Notes under the pieces: generated by a model
What the model was told of the DNA's origin: nothing
Seen by the model: the letters and a program-made list of their open reading frames with translations, nothing else
The model's database searches: none
Part shown: positions 6,009-11,750 of the stretch, one piece after another
How positions within the stretch are numbered: position 1 is the first letter of the stretch
How the letters are laid out: each line of letters starts with the position of its first letter
Translations under genes and position numbers: made by a program
Source of the DNA: a virus
Virus record (IMG/VR): IMGVR_UViG_3300028031_000012
Location: 1 to 25,631 of that record
Strand: one strand, 5' to 3'
DNA length: 25,631 nucleotides

Positions 6009-6203
6009 ATGAGCCTTACTTTATATGAAATAAACAGTTCCATTAATGACGCCAGAAGGACAATCGAAAATGCAGATGAATCGACTGAACGTATGTGTCG
6101 TTTAATTATTGGCCGGTTAAGGCATGTTGAATCTAGATTTGTATTAAAAGAGATTAAACGCGAGCTGCGAGACTACAATATGAATACAGGTACATGGAAA
6201 TGA
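6009..6203 (+). CDS. Small hypothetical protein
   Basis: A 64-residue, arginine- and glutamate-rich helical protein with an AGGA ribosome-binding site. No family recognised. Its last codons overlap the start of the next gene (ATGA). Confidence 0.65.
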   Translation: MSLTLYEINSSINDARRTIENADESTERMCRLIIGRLRHVESRFVLKEIKRELRDYNMNTGTWK

Positions 6204-6589
6204 ATGAACTAATCTACAGGCCGATAGCTGAATATAACCTTTATGAGGCTGTGGAAAATTACGGCATTTGGCTGCGGTATCGAGACCAGGGTGATGAACT
6301 GATTAATCATACCAGGGTTTCTGCCCTTATTGAAAATGAGGATATAACCCACTTCTGCTACATACATAAACCAGTAATCCCTTTTGAGCCTGTAGAGGGT
6401 AATGGTTATATGTTTAAAGCAATACTTGAATCTAGTGAATGCTGGTCGTTTGATATTCTGAGACGCGTTGAAAACAGTAATACTAATTCTGTTTTTTACA
6501 TAGCTAAATCTGATTTTTACTATACGGAATGCCGCCCTTGCACAATCGAAGAACGCGACAAATACGTGCCTGTTGAGATAGGGGAATAG
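6200..6589 (+). CDS. Hypothetical early protein
   Basis: A 129-residue acidic protein, rich in aromatic residues and with five cysteines, unrecognised. I chose the ATG in the ATGA overlap at 6200 over the in-frame ATG at 6194, because this genome uses that junction repeatedly. The spaced tryptophan/tyrosine strands (YGIWLRYRDQGDE, FYIAKSDFYYTECRPCT) suggest a beta-rich fold. Confidence 0.7.
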   Translation: MNELIYRPIAEYNLYEAVENYGIWLRYRDQGDELINHTRVSALIENEDITHFCYIHKPVIPFEPVEGNGYMFKAILESSECWSFDILRRVENSNTNSVFYIAKSDFYYTECRPCTIEERDKYVPVEIGE

Positions 6590-6591
6590 TT

Positions 6592-6831
6592 ATGAGTCAT
6601 TCTTATATGGATTACGATAATCCAAAATTATCCGGTCAGAAGGCTTTTCTTAGGGGTTTTGAAAGAGTAGACAATCCGGTAAGTAGTAGAACTGAAGCAA
6701 ACGCTAGAATACATTGGGATGACGGATGGGTAAAGCAGAGCAAAATAAAATGCAAAGGAATTGAAATTCTCCCTGGATCATGGAGCGGATGCACTCAAAC
6801 AGGCGGCGATTGTCCGGTTTGCGGTTTGTAA
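6592..6831 (+). CDS. Small RMF/CrpP-like protein with C-terminal cysteine knuckle
   Basis: A 79-residue protein. The N-terminal half (KAFLRGFERVDNPV ... HWDDGW, residues 17-46) has the A-x2-RG-F, NP and W-x2-GW landmarks of the RMF/CrpP-like fold; this is a resemblance by eye. The C-terminal end carries GCTQTGGDCPVCG with Cys54, Cys67, Cys74 and Cys77, a plausible zinc site that I know from other phage hypotheticals. Ribosome or RNA binding would follow if the RMF likeness is real; that is inference. Confidence 0.7.
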   Translation: MSHSYMDYDNPKLSGQKAFLRGFERVDNPVSSRTEANARIHWDDGWVKQSKIKCKGIEILPGSWSGCTQTGGDCPVCGL

Positions 6832-6869
6832 ATTGTAACAACTAACAGAAGGCTATCAGGTAAATAGTT

Positions 6870-7100
6870 ATGCCAAACATTACAGAGCGAACTGATGAAC
6901 TCGTTGAGGAATTAATTTACTGTGATCTACGAAATAGCATCGGACTAGATAAAGCTAAGTCAATAGTTCGTAGAGCGCTTAGAAGACAGGATATTTTAGA
7001 ATCAAGATTTCGTCATATACATGTAAATAAACATGATGGAACCGATACCTGTAAAGAATGCGGTTTCGATTTACGTGACCCAATCCATGTAGGGGAATAG
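6870..7100 (+). CDS. Small zinc-finger-like phage protein
   Basis: A 76-residue protein with a helical N-terminus (ELVEELIYCDLRN, SIVRRALRRQ) and a C-terminal HIHVNKHDGTDTCKECG FDLRDPIH segment. Cys61, Cys64 and the surrounding histidines (49, 51, 55, 73) could bind zinc. The CxxCGxDLRDxxH ending recurs in small early proteins of many proteobacterial phages, function unknown. It lies between the two copies of the 24-bp repeat. Confidence 0.75.
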   Translation: MPNITERTDELVEELIYCDLRNSIGLDKAKSIVRRALRRQDILESRFRHIHVNKHDGTDTCKECGFDLRDPIHVGE

Positions 7101-7102
7101 TT

Positions 7103-7318
7103 ATGAATACAAGAAAGGTAGTTATTTACGAATACAAGAAAGCCAAAGGACAAACTCACTTTGAAAAAGTTTCAGTCGGGCATGGGTTATTTCATCAATT
7201 CGGTATGGATTACGAAGAATTTGAAAATGGCACGGGAAACTATTCAACAGCGATTGTTGAAATGCCTGACGGAGAAGTAAAGAATATTCCGGTTGAATTA
7301 ATAGTTTTCAACAACTAA
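7103..7318 (+). CDS. Small hypothetical protein
   Basis: A 71-residue protein, beta-rich by appearance (RKVVIYEYKKAKG, STAIVEMPDGEVKNIPVELIVF), a pattern common in small phage SH3-like or OB-like proteins but not diagnostic. It is headed by the 17-bp junction repeat. Confidence 0.7.
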   Translation: MNTRKVVIYEYKKAKGQTHFEKVSVGHGLFHQFGMDYEEFENGTGNYSTAIVEMPDGEVKNIPVELIVFNN

Positions 7319-7336
7319 CAGAAGGCTATCAGGGTG

Positions 7337-7462
7337 ATGATTAATTATAAAAAAGGGCATAAGGCAACACTGTCAGTATTTGCTGACCTGCTCGTATATG
7401 AGTTTATGTCGGGTCTTGTGTCCTTTTTTATAAGGTATAACAGTCTATCCAACAGGAATTAA
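7337..7462 (+). CDS. Possible 41-residue protein within hairpin region
   Basis: An open frame read from ATG (or the GTG three bases earlier) after the 24-bp repeat, with a hydrophobic middle (LSVFADLLVYEFMSGLVSFF). It coincides almost exactly with a strongly folded DNA/RNA segment (7345-7433), so the frame may be incidental to a structural element. It has no recognised relatives. Confidence 0.4.
   Translation: MINYKKGHKATLSVFADLLVYEFMSGLVSFFIRYNSLSNRN
7345..7433. repeat. Long-armed inverted repeat with internal hairpins
   Basis: TTATAAAAAAGG (7345-7356) and CCTTTTTTATAA (7422-7433) are perfect 12-bp inverted repeats, extendable by five further pairs including two G-T. Inside lie GTCAG/CTGAC (7372-7376/7383-7387) and GACCTG/CGGGTC (7385-7390 with about 7410-7415); these two share bases, so they are alternatives. 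It could be a structured RNA, an attenuator or the remains of a small mobile element. Confidence 0.7.
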
Positions 7463-7464
7463 TA

Positions 7465-7620
7465 ATGAATAACCCATTTAAAGCAATACTTCGATATTTA
7501 GAAATATGGTTGTGCAAACGTGATTTTAATCGATTGTCTGAAGAAGACAAAGAGGCTATGAGATACCTTGGAGCCGACCCCGAAACAAGAATTAAAAATG
7601 GTGGTTTTGACTATGAATAA
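7465..7620 (+). CDS. Small hypothetical protein
   Basis: A 51-residue charged, mostly helical protein (starts MNNPFKAILRYLEIW), with ACAGGAA upstream as ribosome-binding site. Its end overlaps the next gene by 8 bases (ATGAATAA). The sequence EEDKEAMRYLGADPE suggests a short helical hairpin. Unrecognised. Confidence 0.65.
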   Translation: MNNPFKAILRYLEIWLCKRDFNRLSEEDKEAMRYLGADPETRIKNGGFDYE

Positions 7621-7792
7621 CGATCTAAACCAGCCAAATGAATACCCTGACCAAACAGGTAAATATTGGGAGTTATTTAATCATCTAGCCAACGAGCATG
7701 GCATCACGTTACTCGATGAGGAAATGGATCAGATTAAAATAATTTGCGATAGATTAAACCAGCCAGATGAAAGCAAATCATTAAAAAATTAA
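7613..7792 (+). CDS. Small hypothetical protein
   Basis: A 59-residue acidic protein. I chose the ATG at 7613 that overlaps the previous stop; a longer in-frame reading from 7568 would overlap the upstream gene by 53 bases. The motif LNQPNEYPDQTGKYWELF is not one I recognise; the sequence LNQPDES near the end partly repeats LNQPNEY. Confidence 0.65.
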   Translation: MNNDLNQPNEYPDQTGKYWELFNHLANEHGITLLDEEMDQIKIICDRLNQPDESKSLKN

Positions 7793-7804
7793 ATGGAGTA
7801 GAAA

Positions 7805-8020
7805 ATGTTAAAAACAACTTACGAATGTGATTTATGCAAAAAGAAATGCGCTATAACTTCTCAGGGTCATGCAGGGGCAATTATTAATGAAAATATTAGT
7901 TTAAATTATGGGTATATTGATAAAGTTAATTTCCCTCCTGGATGGGTAAATATTGGTACTAGCGCTGTCTGTGAGAAATGTTTTGACTTAACGAAAAGTA
8001 TTAAAAAACGTAAAACATAA
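7805..8020 (+). CDS. Small zinc-ribbon-like protein
   Basis: A 71-residue protein with two CxxC pairs (Cys8/Cys11 and Cys56/Cys59) about 45 residues apart, typical of a zinc ribbon, and a basic tail (SIKKRKT). GGAG lies 8 bases before the ATG. Nucleic-acid or protein binding is likely; the target cannot be told. Confidence 0.75.
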   Translation: MLKTTYECDLCKKKCAITSQGHAGAIINENISLNYGYIDKVNFPPGWVNIGTSAVCEKCFDLTKSIKKRKT

Positions 8021-8042
8021 CTACAAATCGACCACAATATTA

Positions 8043-8249
8043 ATGATCTTCCTAAGTCCTGAAGAAACCGTATTGCTGACTGGCTATCAAAAGCAGAAAT
8101 GCCAGTGCAATTGGCTTGCTAAAAATGACATACAGTTTATTGAAAATCACTTAGGACATCCGCAGATATTAAAATCAGAAATTGACAACAGAATACAGGG
8201 AGGTGTAAAACGTGAAGTCCTGCCGCACTTTGAAAAAATCAATGGGTAG
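8043..8249 (+). CDS. DUF4224 protein, candidate recombination directionality factor
   Basis: A 68-residue protein matching DUF4224: FLSPEETVLLTGYQKQKCQCNWL then NDIQFIENHLGHPQILKSEI, with the leading ELxxLTG-like HTH helix and a W-containing second helix. The family is found directly upstream of phage tyrosine integrases, as here, where it overlaps the integrase start by 38 bases. By position and size it is a good candidate for an excisionase-like or integrase-assisting DNA-binding protein, but the family has no settled function. Confidence 0.85.
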   Translation: MIFLSPEETVLLTGYQKQKCQCNWLAKNDIQFIENHLGHPQILKSEIDNRIQGGVKREVLPHFEKING

Positions 8250-9216
8250 ATCCAGAACAATAAATAAAAAGTTTCCGCCTCATTTTCACCAGTCTGGAAA
8301 CAACTATTATTTTGTGTCTTCTAAGCTCCCTCGTAGATGGGTTAACCTGGGACAAGACTACAGGCTTGCATTAACTGAATGGGCTTCTCTGGCAAGCTCT
8401 GGCGGAGATACAGGTACTATCAAATCAGCTATTGAGCATTACAAGATTCACGAGCTACCAGCTCAGGCAAAGAATTCACAAATCCAGCGAGGCTACCTTT
8501 TAAAACAGATTGATTTGATCTTTGGTCATATGAAATATTCCCAGTTACGAACAGTACACGTTAATCAATATCTGAGAACTAAAAAAGCCAAAGTCGCTGC
8601 AAATCACGAGATTACTTTATTATCGACTATATTCAGATATGCGATTAATAATGGTTGGACTGATCACAATCCTTGTGTTGGCGTGAAGATGAATAAGGTT
8701 AAAAAGAGAGAGCGGTATATTACTGATCTTGAGTTACAGGAACTGAGAAACCACGCTTCAGACAGTATGCGCTGTATGATCGATCTAGCATACCTTACTG
8801 CTATGCGTAGGGGCGATATCCTGGCCTTAAAGCTCTCAGACATATCCGAGCAAGGTATTCAAGTTAAGCAGCTCAAAACAAGCAAGAAACAACTGTTTAA
8901 GTGGTCGACCGCGCTTCGTGAAGTGATTGCCAGGGCAAAGAAAGCTCGCAAGACCAGGAATATAACTTACTTATTCACAAGCGAACACGGATCTCAATTG
9001 ACAGACTCAGGATTCAATAGCGCATTCCAGAGACTTAAAAGAAAGATCGGCATAAAAGATACTCATTTTCATGACGTTCGCAGCAAGTCAATTACTGACG
9101 CTAAACGATTAAAAGGTTTGGATTACGCTCAAGCCCTGGCCGGACATGCTAACCAGTCGATGACAGAGCATTATATTAAACAGCGTGAAATAACTACTGT
9201 GGAGCCTTGGAAATGA
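8212..9216 (+). CDS. int: Tyrosine site-specific integrase
   Basis: A 334-residue recombinase that would insert and excise the genome at att. The N-terminal part includes an arm-binding segment and the core-binding SAM-like domain (about 65-160); the catalytic domain spans about 165-330. Catalytic residues: Arg199 (TAMRRGD), Lys near 225 (KTSKK), His287 and Arg290 (HDVR), His312 (AGHAN) and Tyr321 (EHYIK), all present. I chose the GTG at 8212 because GGGAGGTG lies 6 bases upstream. The ATG at 8242 gives a more family-like MGRSRT start but has no ribosome-binding site. The putative attP lies 285 bases downstream. Confidence 0.95.
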   Translation: MKSCRTLKKSMGRSRTINKKFPPHFHQSGNNYYFVSSKLPRRWVNLGQDYRLALTEWASLASSGGDTGTIKSAIEHYKIHELPAQAKNSQIQRGYLLKQIDLIFGHMKYSQLRTVHVNQYLRTKKAKVAANHEITLLSTIFRYAINNGWTDHNPCVGVKMNKVKKRERYITDLELQELRNHASDSMRCMIDLAYLTAMRRGDILALKLSDISEQGIQVKQLKTSKKQLFKWSTALREVIARAKKARKTRNITYLFTSEHGSQLTDSGFNSAFQRLKRKIGIKDTHFHDVRSKSITDAKRLKGLDYAQALAGHANQSMTEHYIKQREITTVEPWK

Positions 9217-9500
9217 ATATTAAAAATAGCATATTGCTGTCAGGACAACCGGATTTTACTGATAATACTGGTGACGACCTTCAGCCAGGAGAAGCGCCTG
9301 CCGGGAATAGATTGTACTCAATGTATCAAATTCGAAACCCAACAAGAAACGCTGTGATCATCGAGTATACCGGCGATATCGTCACGGGTAGCAGTCTGGG
9401 CAATTGTGGTCTTATTAGAACAGTTTCAATCGAATGCAAGGATGAAGCCATGATGCAATTTTTGCAGGCTAAAGCAAGTAGATTAATGAATGCCGGATAA
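9213..9500 (+). CDS. Hypothetical protein downstream of integrase
   Basis: A 95-residue protein, unrecognised, starting at an ATGA overlap with the integrase gene (an ATG at 9207 is the alternative). Beta-rich middle (MYQIRNPTRNAVIIEYTGDIV) and a helical end (EAMMQFLQAKASRLMNA). It is the last gene before the putative attP, so it may be separated from the integrase promoter's control region only after integration. Confidence 0.75.
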   Translation: MNIKNSILLSGQPDFTDNTGDDLQPGEAPAGNRLYSMYQIRNPTRNAVIIEYTGDIVTGSSLGNCGLIRTVSIECKDEAMMQFLQAKASRLMNAG

Positions 9501-9512
9501 TCCGACATTGAG

Positions 9513-9757
9513 AATTTTGTAGGTGAATTGTAGGTTAGATAAGGATATGGTTATATAGATCAGAGTTAACTTATTGATATTTAAAGAGTTGGTGTTTTAA
9601 GAATGTCAGTGAATTCATAATGACTCCTTATACCGCTCATTCTATCTCAAGTTACTGATTTATATAATATTTCAAGGATTGAATAACCTACAAAAACAAT
9701 AATTTACGTCTCGTAAGTTGTTGATTTTATTAATGACAGTTAAATTTTGTAGGTGAA
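9513..9757. other. Putative attP region
   Basis: This gene-free stretch holds four copies of a TTGTAGGT motif: AATTTTGTAGGTGAA at 9513-9527 and identically at 9743-9757, ATTGTAGGTTA at 9527-9537, and an inverted one at 9685-9696. Two perfect matches to the IHF consensus WATCAANNNNTTR lie on the minus strand at 9567-9579 and 9714-9726. Arm-type repeats and IHF sites outside a central core, next to the integrase, are the layout of a lambda-type attP. The core should lie between about 9580 and 9684; I could not match it to a tRNA end. A small palindrome, TTACG-TCT-CGTAA, is at 9704-9716. Confidence 0.6.
9718..9746 (+). promoter_or_regulatory. Weak candidate promoter before 9761 gene
   Basis: TTGTTG (9718-9723), a 17-base spacer and TAAATT (9741-9746). 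It overlaps the second IHF site and the last TTGTAGGT repeat, so it would be sensitive to integrase complexes. Only three and four consensus matches, so low weight. Confidence 0.3.
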
Positions 9758-9760
9758 GAA

Positions 9761-9991
9761 ATGAGTTGTGATAGATGCGATAAGTGCGGCGGTGAAAAGA
9801 CATACGAAAATCAAGCCGTACTGCCATTAAACGGCAAAGCAGTTTGTATTGATTGGTGTATCCACCGGATTGTATCAGCGCTCAATGCGGCAGGAGTTAG
9901 GACGATAGCTTGTTGCTGTGGTCACGGCGATAAAGATGGTCGAATTGATCTTGAAGACGGCAGAGTTCTAACCATAAAGGCTAAATTATGA
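9761..9991 (+). CDS. Cysteine-rich phage protein
   Basis: A 76-residue protein with Cys3, Cys6, Cys9, then CIDWCIHRIVSALNAAGVRTIACCCGHG and a DGRIDLEDGRVL ending. The C-x-x-C-I-x-x-IVxALNxxG...CCGHG pattern recurs in small phage proteins of unknown function; a metal site from Cys29, Cys33, Cys51-53 and His55 is plausible. AGGTGAAGAA, part of the last attP repeat, is its ribosome-binding site. It ends in an ATGA overlap. Confidence 0.8.
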   Translation: MSCDRCDKCGGEKTYENQAVLPLNGKAVCIDWCIHRIVSALNAAGVRTIACCCGHGDKDGRIDLEDGRVLTIKAKL

Positions 9992-10221
9992 AACTCGTAA
10001 ATATAGAAAAATCAGAAAACAAGGACGCCATCGAAATGCTGGAAGAAGTTATTGAAAAAGTAAAATCTAAAAATATAACTGCTGTTGGTGTTTCATGGGT
10101 TACTAGCAGAGGTTCAATAGGCGGCGATATGAGTAGTGGTGACAATAATATAATGATGTGGGCATCACTTCAGCATAACGCGAATAGCTTTTATAACGAT
10201 ATTATCAATAAGGATGATTAA
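9988..10221 (+). CDS. Hypothetical phage protein
   Basis: A 77-residue protein. An N-terminal helix (DAIEMLEEVIEKVKSKN) is followed by strands (ITAVGVSWVTSRG) and a serine/glycine loop with IMMWASLQHNANSFYNDI, resembling small uncharacterised proteins in many phages. Coupled by ATGA to the upstream gene; the next gene starts immediately after its stop. Confidence 0.75.
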   Translation: MKLVNIEKSENKDAIEMLEEVIEKVKSKNITAVGVSWVTSRGSIGGDMSSGDNNIMMWASLQHNANSFYNDIINKDD

Positions 10222-10620
10222 ATGAAATATTTATTAGTGGTTTTGTTGCTGGCTGGGTGTGGGATTGAGGATGAATTTTATAGCACAGATAATTTATATA
10301 TCGAGGATAATATCGACTTCACAATTAAGTACACTTTTGAATCTGAGAAGCTGACAGACAGGGTTCGGATCTGGTGGCAGGAGACAAACGATTGCATGAA
10401 TGAATCGTATACCGTAGAAGGTTTTATAGTTGAATATTTAAACGGTCATGAAGTCACTATCGGCAAACAAGGCAAGCAACAAGGGTTTTCTATCACTGTA
10501 ACTAAGGATGATTTAAAAACAGGTCACTGGACTAGGCATGAATTCCAACATTTTATTAAATGGCTGCGTGGTGAATCAGATAGTGATAATAAAAAACATG
10601 TTAACTGGATTCAGTGTTAA
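10222..10620 (+). CDS. Predicted lipoprotein with HExxH motif
   Basis: A 132-residue protein. The hydrophobic signal (YLLVVLLLAGC) ends in a lipobox with Cys13 as the lipid-attachment residue, so the mature protein should be anchored facing the periplasm. Near the C-terminus is HEFQH (106-110), the metallopeptidase HExxH signature, with His126 16 residues later as a possible third ligand. Cys58 and the terminal Cys132 could form a disulphide. The body is beta-rich. It is the last plus-strand gene and its stop overlaps the end of the convergent fibre gene. An envelope role (lysogenic conversion, superinfection exclusion or lysis) is possible; protease activity is unproven, since the domain would be very small. 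Confidence 0.75.
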   Translation: MKYLLVVLLLAGCGIEDEFYSTDNLYIEDNIDFTIKYTFESEKLTDRVRIWWQETNDCMNESYTVEGFIVEYLNGHEVTIGKQGKQQGFSITVTKDDLKTGHWTRHEFQHFIKWLRGESDSDNKKHVNWIQC

Positions 10621-11564
10621 TCAGGTATTAACCAAAAATTAAAATCACCATCTGTTAATGTTCCAGCGTCACTTTTTAAATATATTGACATACCATTTAC
10701 CCCGTTTGATTGCCCCGAAGCAATTAACGTTGCTGAACCTGTTGCTGATGTAGCAAAGACGCTGTAAGCGGTGGTATTTAAATTATGTGTAATATTGTAC
10801 CGCCCTGTGGTTGCATGGGAAGGAATGGTAAATCCGCTATTTCCTGAAATTGTTGTGCCAGCGCTATTTCCCCTACCATGATAAGCATTACCATTGTTAA
10901 TCAGCGCTTCTTTTCCGCCTTGTTTTAAAGTCCCGGTAGTGACATCAACATCGCCGGTATTTTTAAGCGTTAAATTAGCTTTTATTGTTGTGCCGTTTGT
11001 ATCGTATTTCCTTAGATTAAATTCATCTGCTGATTCGTCATAAATAGCAAACCCACGTAATACGCTATTTTCTTCAAACCTTATTGCGGTATCATTTCCA
11101 GTATCAGCGTTTAAAGTCACCACGGTTGCTGCTGCTGAGTTGTTTATTGTTACATTGCCTGGTAGCGTTCCAGCAGGCATAGATTGATTCGTCCCACTCA
11201 ATACACCTAATGCAACCGTTGTCAGGCTGGCTGAGAGGCTTCCAGTGTCCGTTACTACTGTAACTGTAGTGTCAGGCGCTGAATAAGTTGAAGCCGTGAT
11301 AGTGGCGTATATAGTGGTTGCATCAGTTATTTTTAACCTGCGGCCAACGTCATAAGTTCCGGTTAAATCAGTCGCAACTGTGAAAGTCGTTGAACTTGCA
11401 TGTGCTGGTGAATGTCCGGCGTCGAACCATTGTAGATCGTCGAATACTGATCTTAGATCGGCCTGGACTGTTCTCATTCCGTTGTTAACCGTCGAAGGCA
11501 ATTGTAATTCTGGGAACTCCGTGGTATTCGATGATGCTGTGGTAGACCAATCTTTTACGGGCAT
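10617..11564 (-). CDS. Tail fibre protein
   Basis: A 315-residue protein, last gene of the late operon. The N-terminal part (KDWSTTASSNTTEFPELQLP ... MRTVQADLRSVFDDLQWF, about 1-50) resembles the virion-attachment end of phage fibres, followed by a beta segment (TFTVATDLTGTYDVGRRLKI). The middle is made of threonine/asparagine-rich strands typical of trimeric beta structure (VTINNSAAATVVTLNADTG), and the end (about 235-315) looks like a receptor-binding tip. It would bind the host surface. GAGAG precedes the ATG. A terminator separates it from the upstream late genes, and it converges with the lipoprotein gene with a 4-bp overlap. No endosialidase or hydrolase motif was seen. Confidence 0.85.
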   Translation of the reverse strand: MPVKDWSTTASSNTTEFPELQLPSTVNNGMRTVQADLRSVFDDLQWFDAGHSPAHASSTTFTVATDLTGTYDVGRRLKITDATTIYATITASTYSAPDTTVTVVTDTGSLSASLTTVALGVLSGTNQSMPAGTLPGNVTINNSAAATVVTLNADTGNDTAIRFEENSVLRGFAIYDESADEFNLRKYDTNGTTIKANLTLKNTGDVDVTTGTLKQGGKEALINNGNAYHGRGNSAGTTISGNSGFTIPSHATTGRYNITHNLNTTAYSVFATSATGSATLIASGQSNGVNGMSIYLKSDAGTLTDGDFNFWLIPD

Positions 11565-11580
11565 AATTTTCTCTCGTGCA

Positions 11581-11605
11581 ATAAAAAACCCGCTCTACAC
11601 GGGTT
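11581..11605 (-). terminator. Intrinsic terminator upstream of the fibre gene
   Basis: On the minus strand AACCCG (11605-11600) pairs with CGGGTT (11592-11587) around 7 bases, followed by T5. It would reduce late readthrough into the fibre gene. Confidence 0.75.
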
Positions 11606-11627
11606 AAAAAGTTTGTGCTATTATTAA

Positions 11628-11750
11628 ATGATGGATGAATTAATAGCTTTTACGGACTCTATTATTCTCGCAATCGGTATAGACCCGATTATGCTAGGCT
11701 GGTTATTGTCGATTCCTATCGCTATCTGGATCCAGAAGATATCCTCCTGA
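11628..11750 (+). CDS. Possible 40-residue membrane peptide on the opposite strand
   Basis: A plus-strand frame filling the gap between two minus-strand late genes and overlapping the end of one by 48 bases. It would encode a short acidic start (MMDELIAFTDS) and a hydrophobic helix (IILAIGIDPIMLGWLLSIPI) with a basic end. No Shine-Dalgarno is visible; a TATTAT box at 11619-11624 would give a nearly leaderless mRNA. It may be chance. Confidence 0.25.
   Translation: MMDELIAFTDSIILAIGIDPIMLGWLLSIPIAIWIQKISS

Larger units (their letters stand above)
6578..7106 (+). repeat. 17-bp junction repeat (6578-6594, 7090-7106)
   Basis: TAGGGGAATAGTTATGA occurs at both places. Each copy spans the stop codon of one gene and the ribosome-binding site and ATG of the next. 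The shorter AATAGTTATG recurs at 6862-6871 before a third gene. Confidence 0.8.
6837..7333 (+). repeat. 24-bp direct repeat (6837-6860, 7310-7333)
   Basis: Positions 6837-6860 and 7310-7333 are identical (key part CTAACAGAAGGCTATCAGG). They flank a two-gene block (6870-7318). The second copy leads directly into the long hairpin region at 7345-7433. Confidence 0.85.

Noticed and set aside
5690-6043. 117-codon minus-strand frame opposite the Gp157-like gene
   Set aside because: Antisense shadow of a well-recognised gene, with no signal for separate expression.
9704-9716. TTACG-TCT-CGTAA palindrome as the att core
   Set aside because: It is short and lies between an arm-type repeat and an IHF site rather than centrally; I could not identify a crossover sequence with confidence.
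9501-9760. tRNA-derived attachment core
   Set aside because: No T-loop or acceptor-stem-like sequence could be found on either strand.
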